A stretch of DNA of 64,000 nucleotides, taken from the NCBI RefSeq assembly GCF_019801605.1, contig NZ_JAHVIT010000002.1:1426001-1490000 (forward strand), written 5' to 3'. The stretch is from Maritimibacter alkaliphilus (GTDB taxonomy: Bacteria > Pseudomonadota > Alphaproteobacteria > Rhodobacterales > Rhodobacteraceae). Made by a program: the position numbers and the translations under genes. Below are positions 16,558 to 25,453 of this stretch, piece after piece; the stretch's first letter is position 1, and every line of letters begins with the position of its first letter. The notes under the pieces were generated by a model, which made no database searches, was not told the DNA's origin, and saw only the letters and a list, made by a program, of their open reading frames with translations.

Positions 16558-18537
16558 TCAATAGGCGTCGTCTTCCAGCGCCAGATCGGCCTCTGGCAGG
16601 AAGATGGTGAAACGGCTGCCCGCGCCGGGCGTGCTGTCCACCTCGATCCGCCCGCCCGCACGGCTCACCAGCGTCTGGCTGATGGAGAGGCCGAGGCCCG
16701 TGCCCTGCGCCTGCTTGGTGGTGAAGAACGGGTGGAAGATGCGCTGCATCGTCTCCGCTTCCATCCCGGTGCCGGTGTCCTCCACCGTGATCTCCACCCC
16801 GCCCGGGACCTCGGTCACGCCCAGTGTCAGCACGCCGCCCTCGGGCATGGCGTGCACGGCGTTGAGGATCAGGTTCACCATGATCTGCTGCAACTCCGTC
16901 CGGGCGATCAGCACGCGGCGGGTGCTTTCCAGCGCGGTGCGCAGCTCCACGCCCGCGCTTTCCGTCTGGTGCCGCGTCAGCACGAGGCAGTCGCGCACCA
17001 CCTCGTCGGGGCGGATCGCGTTGGCCGCACCGGAATATTCCTCGGGCTTGGCGAATTGCAGCAGCTTCGAAACGATGGCCCCGATGCGATAGACTTGGTC
17101 GTCGATCAGGTCGAACTCGGTCTTCACCGCATCGGCGTGGTCGTCCAGCAGGGCGCGGGCCACGTCCAGGTTGCCCTGGATCACGGCGATCGGGTTGTTG
17201 ATCTCATGGGCGACCGAGGCGGTGATCTCGCCCACGGCGGCCAGCTTCTCGGACAGGATCAGCCGCTCGGTCGTCTGTTCCAGCTTCTCGTTGGCGGCGC
17301 GCAGGTCGCGGGTGCGCTCCTCCACCTTCTGTTCAAGGCTCTCGGCCCAATCCCTGAGCTGGCGGTCGCGCTCCTGCACCTGATCCAGCAGGTCGTCGAG
17401 GTGGCCCGCCACCTGCGCGATCTCGCCGCTGTCGTCCTGCGGGCCATTGCGGGCCTCCATCTCGCCGGCCTCGACCCGGGCCATGGTCTGGGTCATCCGT
17501 TCCAGCGGACGGAAGATGCGCCCCGCCCATTGCAGGAAGATCGGCACCGAAAGCGCGGCGATCAGCAGGAAGAGCACGGTGACCGTCAGGACGGAGTTCG
17601 CCTTGGCCTGCAGGAACGGCGCCTCGAGAAACCCGACGTAGAGCATGCCGACGCGTTCGCCGAAGCTGTCGGTGATCGGCTGGTAGGCCGAGATGTACCA
17701 GTCGTTCACCACGAAGGCCCGATCGCGCCAGACCTGACCCTCGCCCAGCACCCGCTCACGCACCTCGGCGGAGACCCGGGTGCCGAGGGCGCGGACATTC
17801 TCGAAGAGACGCACGTTGGTCGAGACGCGCACATCGTCGAGGAAGAGCGTCGCGGTGCCCTGCGAGCCTTCGGGCAGGCTGCGGTCGCGGTAGACGAGGC
17901 CATTGATCGTGTCGATGAAATCGAGGTTCCGGTTCAGCAGTCGCCCGCCCACCAGCGCGCCCATGCGTCCGCCGGGCATCCGCACCGGGGCGGCGGAGTG
18001 GACGATCATGCCGCGGTCCTCGACGGGGCGGTCCGTGGGCACGGCATTGCGGGTGGGCACCATGGGGATCGCCGCGCGCCGGGCAAGGCCGGGAGCGAGC
18101 GCCTCCAGCGAGGGCGCGGGCAGCACGTCCACCGCGCTGCGGGCGTCGCCGTCGAGGGCGGCGCGGATCACCGGCCAGTCGCGGGGGGCGAAGCCGCGGG
18201 CGGTGCGGCTGCCGTCGGTGACATAGAGGAAATCGAGCGAGAGACGCCGCTTCTCGGCCTCCAGCAGGGCGGTGAAGGCCTCCGGATCGTCGAGGGCGTC
18301 GTGCAGGGCGACGGAGTGGGCGATCGCATCGAGCCGTTCGCCCGAGACGTCCACCAGCCGCCCGAGGTACTGTTCGGCAATGGTCAGGTCGCCGTTCACC
18401 TTGGTGATCAGGATATCGTCGATCCGGCCGGACCAGCGGATCATGGCACTGCCCAGCATCATGGGCAGCAGCACCAGCATCGGCAGCAGCGCAATGACCA
18501 GAAGCCGGACGCGCAGGGAGCGGAAGAGACGGTCCAC
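16558..18537 (-). CDS. Membrane sensor histidine kinase with periplasmic Cache-like domain
   Basis: This 659-residue protein begins at a GTG 3 bases after the response-regulator stop. It has an N-terminal transmembrane helix (about residues 12-32), a large periplasmic Cache-like sensor region, a second helix (about 310-335), HAMP, a coiled linker, HisKA with H444 (SVAHEINNPIAVIQ) and a complete ATPase domain (N-box VNLILNAVHAM, VEDTGTGM, GTGLGLSIS). Catalytic motifs are intact, so it should autophosphorylate. Its neighbour partner lacks the usual acceptor aspartate, so the phosphate may go elsewhere. The signal is unknown. Confidence 0.88.
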   Translation of the reverse strand: MDRLFRSLRVRLLVIALLPMLVLLPMMLGSAMIRWSGRIDDILITKVNGDLTIAEQYLGRLVDVSGERLDAIAHSVALHDALDDPEAFTALLEAEKRRLSLDFLYVTDGSRTARGFAPRDWPVIRAALDGDARSAVDVLPAPSLEALAPGLARRAAIPMVPTRNAVPTDRPVEDRGMIVHSAAPVRMPGGRMGALVGGRLLNRNLDFIDTINGLVYRDRSLPEGSQGTATLFLDDVRVSTNVRLFENVRALGTRVSAEVRERVLGEGQVWRDRAFVVNDWYISAYQPITDSFGERVGMLYVGFLEAPFLQAKANSVLTVTVLFLLIAALSVPIFLQWAGRIFRPLERMTQTMARVEAGEMEARNGPQDDSGEIAQVAGHLDDLLDQVQERDRQLRDWAESLEQKVEERTRDLRAANEKLEQTTERLILSEKLAAVGEITASVAHEINNPIAVIQGNLDVARALLDDHADAVKTEFDLIDDQVYRIGAIVSKLLQFAKPEEYSGAANAIRPDEVVRDCLVLTRHQTESAGVELRTALESTRRVLIARTELQQIMVNLILNAVHAMPEGGVLTLGVTEVPGGVEITVEDTGTGMEAETMQRIFHPFFTTKQAQGTGLGLSISQTLVSRAGGRIEVDSTPGAGSRFTIFLPEADLALEDDAY

Positions 18538-18540
18538 CTG

Positions 18541-19695
18541 TCAGACGCCGAGGTCGGCGCACCTCTGGTCGAGGCCGGCCCGCGACAGGCCGAGGCGGCG
18601 CGCGGCCGCGTCCCTGTCGCCGGAGGTCTCCTCCAGCACGCGGCGCAGGCGCGCGGCCCCGGGCAGGGTGAGCATCTCCAACGGCAGCTGGCCGAGGATC
18701 AGCGCCCGATCGAGGAAATTGCGCAGCTCCGGGATGTTGCCGGGCCAGTCATGGGCCAGCAGCGCATCCCGCGCGGGCCCGTTGAGGGGCAGGGCCGGGC
18801 GGCGGTGGTGATGGGCGAGATCCTCCATCAGCAGGTCTGCCAGAACGATCACGTCGCGGCCACGCGCGGCGAGCGGAGGCAGGGCGACCTCCTCGACCAC
18901 CAGCCCCGGGGGCAGGGTCGCCGGATCGCGCGGGCTGAGGATCGGGCGCAGGCCCCGCGCCTCCAGCTGTGCCAGCAGGGCGGGGGTGGGCTGCTCCACC
19001 AGCACGCTGCCGCCATGGGCGGCGGCCAGAAGCGCCTCGCCCGGCAGGCCTGCGAGATGCAGGAAGGGTCTGGCCGCGCGGGCCGAGGCGGCGTGCAGCA
19101 CGCGGGCGGCGGCCTCCTGTCCCGTGCCGGGGGCGCCGGTCAGCAGGACGGGCCCGTCATGACGAGCGAGCGCCTGCAGCCGGTCACGCAGTGCCGTGAT
19201 GGCGGGGGAGGTGCCGCAGAGGTCATGATCGCAGGGGGCGGTGCCCATGGCCTGTTCATGCCGCAGCAACACCACCTCGCGCCTGCGCCGTGCGTCGCGC
19301 AGGCAGCGCCGCACCACATGGAGCAGCTGGCTGGTGCGGAAGGGCTTCAGCACGAAATCGGCCGCGCCATGGCGCAGCGCCTCCTCCGCGCGGTCGAGGT
19401 CGGCATAGGCGGTGATCAGGATCGTCTCGGGGGCATCGGCGCTGGCCTGCTGCTCCGCCATCCACGCCTGCACCCGACGGCTGGGCGACAGGTTTGCCAG
19501 CAGCACGATGTCATAGCGCTCCCGCCCCAGCAGGGGGGCGGCCTCGGCGGTTTCGGCGGCATGGGCCACGGCTCGGCAGTAGGGGGTCAGCGCCTTCACG
19601 AGGAAATTGCGCATGCCCGGTTCGTCCTCGACGATCAGGATGCGCGCCTCGTGCAGTGGATCGAAAGCCTGCGTCTCGCGCGTTCCGTCTGGCAC
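18541..19695 (-). CDS. Degenerate NtrC-family response regulator lacking the phospho-acceptor Asp
   Basis: This 384-residue protein has a receiver (about 18-135), a shortened AAA+-like domain (about 165-335) and a Fis-type helix-turn-helix at the C-terminus. The usual acceptor Asp is Ala67 (codon GCA, YDIVLLANLSP), while the acid pocket (VEDE, residues 22-25) and the lysine of VLKPF remain. The P-loop lysine is Gln193 (GAPGTGQE), Walker B is degraded (GGSVLVEQ) and the GAFTGA sigma-54 loop is missing. So it probably acts without phosphorylation and without sigma-54, as known for HupR. I chose the GTG at 19695, preceded by GGAGGA; the upstream extension has no regulator features. Confidence 0.85.
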   Translation of the reverse strand: MPDGTRETQAFDPLHEARILIVEDEPGMRNFLVKALTPYCRAVAHAAETAEAAPLLGRERYDIVLLANLSPSRRVQAWMAEQQASADAPETILITAYADLDRAEEALRHGAADFVLKPFRTSQLLHVVRRCLRDARRRREVVLLRHEQAMGTAPCDHDLCGTSPAITALRDRLQALARHDGPVLLTGAPGTGQEAAARVLHAASARAARPFLHLAGLPGEALLAAAHGGSVLVEQPTPALLAQLEARGLRPILSPRDPATLPPGLVVEEVALPPLAARGRDVIVLADLLMEDLAHHHRRPALPLNGPARDALLAHDWPGNIPELRNFLDRALILGQLPLEMLTLPGAARLRRVLEETSGDRDAAARRLGLSRAGLDQRCADLGV

Positions 19696-19734
19696 GATGC
19701 TCCTCCATCTTCCCGATCCGCATACTGGCAAAGA

Positions 19735-19760
19735 AAAAGGGGGCCTTACAGCCCCCTTTT
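19735..19760 (-). terminator. Intrinsic terminator of the cyo-surf1 operon
   Basis: Read on the minus strand, a GGGGGC/GCCCCC stem with A and T flanks (arms 19735-19744 and 19751-19760) has a 6-base loop and ends in CCTTTTTCTTT. It begins 24 bases after the surf1 stop codon. Confidence 0.85.
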
Positions 19761-19784
19761 GCGTTCGTCCGGGTATGCGCGTTC

Positions 19785-20543
19785 TCAGCGACGGACCTCG
19801 CTGCGGATGAACATGCCCCATGCGAAAAGCACGAGGGCGGCAAGGGCGAACCACGTCAGCGCGTATTGCAGGTGCGCGTTGCGGAACTGGATCACCGTCT
19901 GGCCGCCACGGGGCCATGCCTCGGGCGCGCCGCGCTCTTCGTCGACGAAGTAGGGCGCGGCATTGTCGAAGCCCTTGGTGGCGGTGATCGAGGCGATGTC
20001 GCGGCGATACCAGAGCTGGTTTTCCGGGTCGTTCGCCCGGGAGAAGAGCCAGCCCTTGTCCTCGGGCATGCGCAGCAGGCCGGTCACGGTCACCTCGCCC
20101 TCGGGCGCCTGCCGGGTGGCGGGCGCTTTCAGGCGCTCGGGGACCATGCCGCGGTTGACCATGACGATGGTGCCATCATCGCGCGCCAGCGGGGTCATCA
20201 CCCAGTAGGAGGGGCCGAGGTCGGAGGGCACGTAGATCTGCACCTCCTCGTCGTTGAGGAAGGTGCCGGTCAGTTCGACGCGGGTGTACTCGCTGGCCTC
20301 TGCGCTGATCGAAGGCCAGTCGGCGGGGCCGGGAGCGGGGATCGGATCGGCATGCACACGGGCGTCCACGCGCTGGATCAGGTCCTCTTTCCAGCCCAGC
20401 CGGTGCACCTGCCAGACGCCGAGGCTGACGAAACCGGCGAGCCCTGCCGCCGCGACCAGCGAGACGAGCAGGGTCAAAACGAAGCGCAGCCCCCGTTGGG
20501 GGGCTGCGGCGTTGGTGTGATGCGGCTCTGCCACTGGGGTCAC
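19785..20543 (-). CDS. SURF1-family oxidase assembly protein
   Basis: This 252-residue protein has two hydrophobic helices, one near the N-terminus (FVLTLLVSLVAAAGLAGF) and one near the C-terminus (ALTWFALAALVLFAWGMFI), joined by a periplasmic domain. This is the SURF1 pattern of haem-copper oxidase assembly factors. The family helps insert haem into subunit I. It overlaps cyoD by 4 bases and is the last gene of the quinol oxidase operon, so it likely serves the bo3-type enzyme. Haem O synthase (CyoE) is not here. Confidence 0.88.
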   Translation of the reverse strand: MTPVAEPHHTNAAAPQRGLRFVLTLLVSLVAAAGLAGFVSLGVWQVHRLGWKEDLIQRVDARVHADPIPAPGPADWPSISAEASEYTRVELTGTFLNDEEVQIYVPSDLGPSYWVMTPLARDDGTIVMVNRGMVPERLKAPATRQAPEGEVTVTGLLRMPEDKGWLFSRANDPENQLWYRRDIASITATKGFDNAAPYFVDEERGAPEAWPRGGQTVIQFRNAHLQYALTWFALAALVLFAWGMFIRSEVRR

Positions 20544-20968
20544 CCCTGGGTGCCCGGCTCGGCCGGCGTTGCGGCCGGGTCGTCGACGGGGGTGTGGCCC
20601 TCGTGACCGTGGCTGCTGCCCGGCATCTCCATGGTCGGAGACATCTCGTGCATGGGCATCATGTTCTCGTTCATGTTGTGCATGACCCAGAGCGAGCCTG
20701 CCAGCACGATGCCGAGGATGACGACCGAGAAGACCGTCGCAGCCATGGTCCAGCCCTCTTCCACCGAGGAGTTGATGTGGAGGAAGTAGACCAGGTGCAC
20801 GATGATCTGGACCGCGCCGAGGCCCATGATGATGCCGACCAGCCAGTTACGCGGCAGATCGACTTCCATCATGACGAGGGCGAAGGGGATGATCGTCAGG
20901 AAGGCTGCAAGGCCGAAACCGACCATCAGCCGGCCCATGGTGCCGTGGGAATGTGCGTGATCACTCAT
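20540..20968 (-). CDS. cyoD: Cytochrome bo3 quinol oxidase subunit IV with His/Met-rich tail
   Basis: This 142-residue protein has three membrane helices as in CyoD, with the conserved IIVHLVYFLH segment. It is about 33 residues longer than the E. coli protein. The extra C-terminal tail is rich in Met and His (NENMMPMHEMSPTMEM, then SSHGHEGH) and should face the periplasm. The tail resembles copper-binding sequences, but that role is inference. It is sandwiched between cyoC (1-base overlap) and surf1 (4-base overlap). Confidence 0.92.
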   Translation of the reverse strand: MSDHAHSHGTMGRLMVGFGLAAFLTIIPFALVMMEVDLPRNWLVGIIMGLGAVQIIVHLVYFLHINSSVEEGWTMAATVFSVVILGIVLAGSLWVMHNMNENMMPMHEMSPTMEMPGSSHGHEGHTPVDDPAATPAEPGTQG

Positions 20969-21597
20969 CAGACAAGCCTCACCAGATAGACGAAGGAGAA
21001 GACCCCGATCCAGACCAGGTCGAGGAAGTGCCAGAACATCGACAGCGTCGAGAGGCGCTGCATGTTCGCCGAGGTCAGACCCTTCCAGTTCAGCTGGATG
21101 GTCAGCGTCACCAGCCAGATCAGACCGCCCGTCACGTGCAGGCCGTGGGTCCCCACGAGCACGAAGAAGGACGACAGGAAGGCCGACCGGTCAGGGCCCG
21201 CACCGATGTGGATCAGGTGATTGAACTCGTAGATCTCCATGGCGATGAAGCCGAGACCCAGGAGGCCGGTCACGATGAGCCAGAGGGTGGTGCCCTTCAG
21301 GTCGTGGGCTTCGGCGCGCAGCATGGCGATGCCGAAGGTGATCGAGGAGAACAGCAGCAGCGCGGTTTCCCAGGCCACGAAGCCGGGCTCGAACAGGTCA
21401 TGCGGGGCAGGGCCCCCGGCATAGCCATAGCCGAGCACGGCATAGGTGGCGAAGAGGCACCCGAAGATGATGCAGTCGCTCATCAGGTAGATCCAGAACC
21501 CGATGGGGGTCGGGCTGGCGTGGGCATGGTCCGCCGAGTGGGCGGGGCCGGCCGGACCCTCGATCCGGCCGGTGAGCGGGGTATCCAGCATGGTCAT
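20968..21597 (-). CDS. cyoC: Cytochrome bo3 quinol oxidase subunit III
   Basis: This 209-residue membrane protein has five hydrophobic helices and the haem-copper oxidase subunit III motifs ([16 protein letters not shown] [14 protein letters not shown], and [13 protein letters not shown]). Length matches CyoC. It overlaps cyoB by 4 bases and cyoD by 1 base, a tightly coupled arrangement. It supports subunit I but holds no redox centre. Confidence 0.94.
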   Translation of the reverse strand: MTMLDTPLTGRIEGPAGPAHSADHAHASPTPIGFWIYLMSDCIIFGCLFATYAVLGYGYAGGPAPHDLFEPGFVAWETALLLFSSITFGIAMLRAEAHDLKGTTLWLIVTGLLGLGFIAMEIYEFNHLIHIGAGPDRSAFLSSFFVLVGTHGLHVTGGLIWLVTLTIQLNWKGLTSANMQRLSTLSMFWHFLDLVWIGVFSFVYLVRLV

Positions 21598-23588
21598 GCC
21601 AGGGCTCCCTTCTGTTCGTGCTTGGCGACATCGGACTCAGGGATCCAGTAGTCGCGGTTATAGTTGAACGTGTGGGCGATCCCGATCGCGAGGCAGGCGA
21701 GGAAGGACACGATGGCAAGCCACCAGATGTACCAGACCATCGCGAAGCCGAGCACGAGCGCGAAGGCCGCGATCAGAACGCCGGTTGCGGTGTTCTTGGG
21801 CATGTGGATCGGTTCGTAGATTTCCGACCACTGGAAGCCTTCCTGCTTCATGCGCCACCATTCGTCACGACCGCGGACATGCACTTCCTGCGGGAAGTTG
21901 TAGGGCGCGGGCGGGCTTTGCATGGCCCATTCCAGCGTCCGGCCGTTCCACGGATCGGGACCACAGGCGAGCGCCTTGCGGTTCTTGATCGAGACGAAGA
22001 AGCCGATGAAGGTCGAGGCAATGCCGAGCGCGATCAGACCGGCACCGAAGGCGGCGACGATGAAGTAGATCTGCCAGGCGCTGTCCATGTAGGCGTTCAT
22101 GCGGCGGGTCACGCCCATCAGGCCGAGCGCGTAGAGCGGCATGAAGGCGAAGTAGAAGCCGATGCACCAGAACCAGAAGCTGCGCTTGCCCCAGCGGTCA
22201 TCGAGCTTGAAGCCGAAGGCCTTGGGCCACCAGAAGGTGACCGCCGCCATCACGCCGAAGACGACGCCGCCGATGATCACGTTGTGGAAGTGTGCAACGA
22301 GGAACAGGGTGTTGTGCAGCTGGAAGTCGACCGGGGGAACGGCCAGCAGAACGCCGGTCATGCCACCGATGGTGAAGGTCACCAGGAAGCCGACGGTCCA
22401 GAGCATGGGTACTTCGAACCGCACGCGGCCCTTGTACATGGTGAACAGCCAGTTGAAGATCTTCACACCCGTCGGCACGGCGATGATCATCGTCGTGATC
22501 CCGAAGAAGGTGTTCACGTTCGCGCCCGAGCCCATCGTGAAGAAGTGGTGCAGCCACACGACGAAGGACAGGACCATGATGCAGGCGGTTGCCCAGACCA
22601 TCGTCTTGTAGCCGAACAGCGGCTTGCCCGAGAAGGTCGACACGATTTCCGAGAACACGCCGAAGATCGGGATGATCAGGATGTAAACCTCGGGGTGGCC
22701 CCAGATCCAGATCAGGTTCACGTACATCATGGCGTTGCCGCCCATGTCGTTGGTGAAGAAGTGGGTGCCGAGGTAGCGGTCGAGGGTCAGCAGCGCCAGC
22801 GTCGCGGTCAGCACCGGGAAGGCGGCGACGATCAGGACGTTGGTGCACAGCGTGGTCCAGGTGAAGACCGGCATGTCGAAGAGCTTCATGCCCGGCGCGC
22901 GCATCTTGAAGATGGTCGCGACGAGGTTGATGCCCGACAAGGTCGTCCCCACACCGGCGATCTGCAGCGACCACAGGTAGTAGTCCACACCCGGCCCGGT
23001 CGAGAAGTCGGACCCGGACAGCGGCGGGAAGGCCAGCCAGCCGACACGGGCGAATTCACCGACGAAGAGCGAGATGTTCACCAGCAGGGCACCGGCCACC
23101 GTCATCCAGAACGAGAAGTTGTTCAGGAAGGGGAAGGCCACGTCGCGCGCGCCGATCTGGGCAGGCATGACGTAGTTCATGATGCCGGTGACGAATGCCA
23201 TCGCCACGAAGAAGATCATGATCACGCCATGGGCGGTGAAGACCTGGTCGAAGTGGTGCGGGGGCAGGTAGCCCTCGGCGCCGCCGGCGGCCATGGCCTG
23301 CTGGGCGCGCATCATCAGCGCGTCGGCAAAGCCGCGGATGAACATGATGAAGCCCAGGATCATGTACATGATCCCGATCTTCTTGTGGTCGATCGTGGTG
23401 ATCCAGTCCTTCCACAGCGGCACCCAGAGGCGATACTTCGTCAGGATCGCAAGCAGGATGAGGCCGCCGAGGACGATGGCGCCGAAGGTGCCGACGAGGA
23501 TCGGCTCGTGGTAGGGGATCCAGTCGAGGGTCAGGCGGCCGAAGATCGGCGTCCAGACCTCGGCCGGTTGTACGTGCTCAGTAGCCAT
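21594..23588 (-). CDS. cyoB: Cytochrome bo3 quinol oxidase subunit I
   Basis: This protein of about 664 residues is the catalytic subunit, carrying haem b, haem o3 and CuB. Visible metal-site motifs are the CuB/cross-link segment [11 protein letters not shown], the double histidine WLHHFFTMG and the haem-ligand helix [14 protein letters not shown] favour the ATG at 23588 (MATEHV), with AAGGAG 10 bases upstream; the ATG at 23597 would sit only 1 base after that site. The start lies inside the cyoA 3' end, so translation is coupled. Confidence 0.96.
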   Translation of the reverse strand: MATEHVQPAEVWTPIFGRLTLDWIPYHEPILVGTFGAIVLGGLILLAILTKYRLWVPLWKDWITTIDHKKIGIMYMILGFIMFIRGFADALMMRAQQAMAAGGAEGYLPPHHFDQVFTAHGVIMIFFVAMAFVTGIMNYVMPAQIGARDVAFPFLNNFSFWMTVAGALLVNISLFVGEFARVGWLAFPPLSGSDFSTGPGVDYYLWSLQIAGVGTTLSGINLVATIFKMRAPGMKLFDMPVFTWTTLCTNVLIVAAFPVLTATLALLTLDRYLGTHFFTNDMGGNAMMYVNLIWIWGHPEVYILIIPIFGVFSEIVSTFSGKPLFGYKTMVWATACIMVLSFVVWLHHFFTMGSGANVNTFFGITTMIIAVPTGVKIFNWLFTMYKGRVRFEVPMLWTVGFLVTFTIGGMTGVLLAVPPVDFQLHNTLFLVAHFHNVIIGGVVFGVMAAVTFWWPKAFGFKLDDRWGKRSFWFWCIGFYFAFMPLYALGLMGVTRRMNAYMDSAWQIYFIVAAFGAGLIALGIASTFIGFFVSIKNRKALACGPDPWNGRTLEWAMQSPPAPYNFPQEVHVRGRDEWWRMKQEGFQWSEIYEPIHMPKNTATGVLIAAFALVLGFAMVWYIWWLAIVSFLACLAIGIAHTFNYNRDYWIPESDVAKHEQKGALA

Positions 23589-24672
23589 TTTGGGCATACT
23601 CCTTGGCGGCGTCAGAGGGGTGCGCCGTCTTGTTGTCTTCGTTCATCGACATGTCGTCGTGGCCGTGACCGTGGCTCTCGCCTTCCGACGCAGGGTCGAA
23701 GGGGATCGGGTTGCCGAAGCCGTCGATGCGGCGATAGCGGTCGTATTCGTAGGCCGCACCGTTGCCGAGGCCTTCGAGGCCGCCGCCGCCCTGCATGTCC
23801 TGCATCATCATGTCGCCCATGCAGACCTTGCCGTCCTGCACGCACAGGCCGACGATCCGCTGGAACAGGCCGTCCTCGACGTCCGAGTAGTAGGACACGG
23901 GCGCGGCGATGGTGGGCGCTTCCAGTTCAAGGTAGCTGGCGCGGGTCAGCGGGGTCTCGACGCCCTTGGCGTTGGACACCCATGCCGCGAAGTCCTGATC
24001 GCTCATCGCTTGGGTTTCGAAGGTCATCTGGGAGAAGCCGGGGCCCGAGTAGTGTGCCGAACGGCCCTGGTAGACGCCTTCGTGATCCGCGACGAGGTGC
24101 AGCTTGGTCTGCATCCCGGCCATGGAATAGACCATGCCGCCGAGCGCGGGGATCGACAGCGTGTTCATCACGGTGGAGGAGGACAGTTTGAACTCGACCT
24201 GACGGCCCGCTGGGATCGCCAGCTCGTTCACCGAGGCCACGCCGAACTGCGGGTAGATGAACAGCCATTTCCAGTCGAGCGACACGGCCTGAACCTCGAT
24301 CGCATCTTCTGCGGAGAGGTGTTCGATCGGTTTGTAGGGGTCGAGGCGGTGCGTGTAGATGTAGGTGTAAATGCCGAGGGCCGCCACGATCAGGATCGGA
24401 ACGCCCCAGATGACCACTTCCAGCGAGGTGGAGTGCTCGAACTCGGGATCATAGTCGCTCTGGTCTTCGCGACGGGCGCGGTACTTCCACGGGAAGTAGA
24501 CCGACATGATCAGCACGGGGATGATCACGATCAGCATCAGGAGGGTCGAGATGATCAGTAGATTGCGCTGCTCGAGGGCCACCCAGCCCGACGGGTTCAG
24601 CACGTCATACTGGCATCCCGAAAGCGCCAGCACAGCCAGCAGCAAAGGCGGGAGTTTCAGTCGTCTCAGCAA
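23578..24672 (-). CDS. cyoA: Cytochrome bo3 quinol oxidase subunit II, lipoprotein
   Basis: This 364-residue subunit starts at a TTG (24672) whose product has a lipoprotein signal ending in LALSGC, with lipidated Cys20. Two transmembrane helices follow, then the periplasmic cupredoxin-fold domain ([30 protein letters not shown]). The CuA ligands of cytochrome c oxidases are absent, as expected for a quinol oxidase. The C-terminus is about 50 residues longer than in E. coli and contains a His-rich patch ([12 protein letters not shown]). The frame is open farther upstream, but the signal peptide fixes the start. It is the first gene of cyoABCD-surf1. Confidence 0.9.
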   Translation of the reverse strand: MLRRLKLPPLLLAVLALSGCQYDVLNPSGWVALEQRNLLIISTLLMLIVIIPVLIMSVYFPWKYRARREDQSDYDPEFEHSTSLEVVIWGVPILIVAALGIYTYIYTHRLDPYKPIEHLSAEDAIEVQAVSLDWKWLFIYPQFGVASVNELAIPAGRQVEFKLSSSTVMNTLSIPALGGMVYSMAGMQTKLHLVADHEGVYQGRSAHYSGPGFSQMTFETQAMSDQDFAAWVSNAKGVETPLTRASYLELEAPTIAAPVSYYSDVEDGLFQRIVGLCVQDGKVCMGDMMMQDMQGGGGLEGLGNGAAYEYDRYRRIDGFGNPIPFDPASEGESHGHGHDDMSMNEDNKTAHPSDAAKEYAQNGY

Positions 24673-25369
24673 TGTCTGTCTCTTTTTGTCCGGCCACGGC
24701 GGAGCAGGTCCGTCTGCCCGGAATGGAGGGTTCAGGGCGCGTCGCAAGGGGAGGGGCGCGTCCGCGGAATGGGCGTGGAATAAGCGCCGCGGCGCAGAAA
24801 CCGAAGGCGTCAATCGGCCGCAACTGCGCCGTAAGGCCCTGCGCTCCCATGCTTTTGAATTTTCGTCACGGCGGCGTGAGGTCTTCGCGACTGCAGCAAC
24901 TCGCCCCCATGTCCGTGGACGGTTTCGAGAAGGCGTGTCTGAAACTCTTGTTTTATTGACGCAAACAACCATCTCGCCGTCCCACTCATTCAGGGGGCGC
25001 GCCCGGGGGCACCGAAACAGACTCGCATTTCGTTCACGAAGCCCGTGAGGAGCCTCCCGAATTTGTCATACCGAGACTTCCGCAGCCGCATGGGAGATCT
25101 GCCCCGCTTCTGGGCGATTATTCAACCCTGGGTGGAAACGCCCCGCCCGGGCGCCGGGTGAGTCGTGCGCTGAGCGCTGTGGCGGCCCGAGTCAGGGCAG
25201 TGTCTGGGCCGGGAAATGGTGCCTGATCAGGGGCGGGCAGGGCGATCTGCTCACGGCCGGGCACCGCGTGTCGGGCGGCTGTCCGGGCCGATCTGAGAGC
25301 GGGTCGGGGGCCGGAACCGGGCGACTCCGGGGGGGGGCGGACGTCGTTCCGGTGCTGCTCCGGGCCATG
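24673..25369. other. Long intergenic region upstream of cyoA
   Basis: About 700 bases separate cyoA from the icd terminator. The stretch must hold the cyoA promoter, but I found no clear -35/-10 pair and no FNR-type dyad. An AT-richer patch lies at about 24940-24970. GC-rich imperfect repeats fill 25120-25350. Short open frames on both strands lack ribosome-binding sites and family features, so I call no gene. A regulatory RNA cannot be excluded. Confidence 0.3.
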
Positions 25370-25399
25370 AAAAACCCCCGCCGGCAGGACCGGCGGGGG
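25370..25399 (-). terminator. Intrinsic terminator of icd
   Basis: On the minus strand a perfect 10-base-pair stem (CCCCCGCCGG and CCGGCGGGGG, 5-base loop) is followed directly by TTTTT. It lies 55 bases past the icd stop codon. Confidence 0.9.
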
Positions 25400-25453
25400 C
25401 ATGATCTTCAAGCGATGGGGCAAGCGATGGGCCCGCCCCGTCAGTCGGCCAAG

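Noticed and set aside
24672-24959. 95-residue plus-strand frame upstream of cyoA
   Set aside because: It overlaps the cyoA start region on the opposite strand, has composition like shadow frames and no family features.
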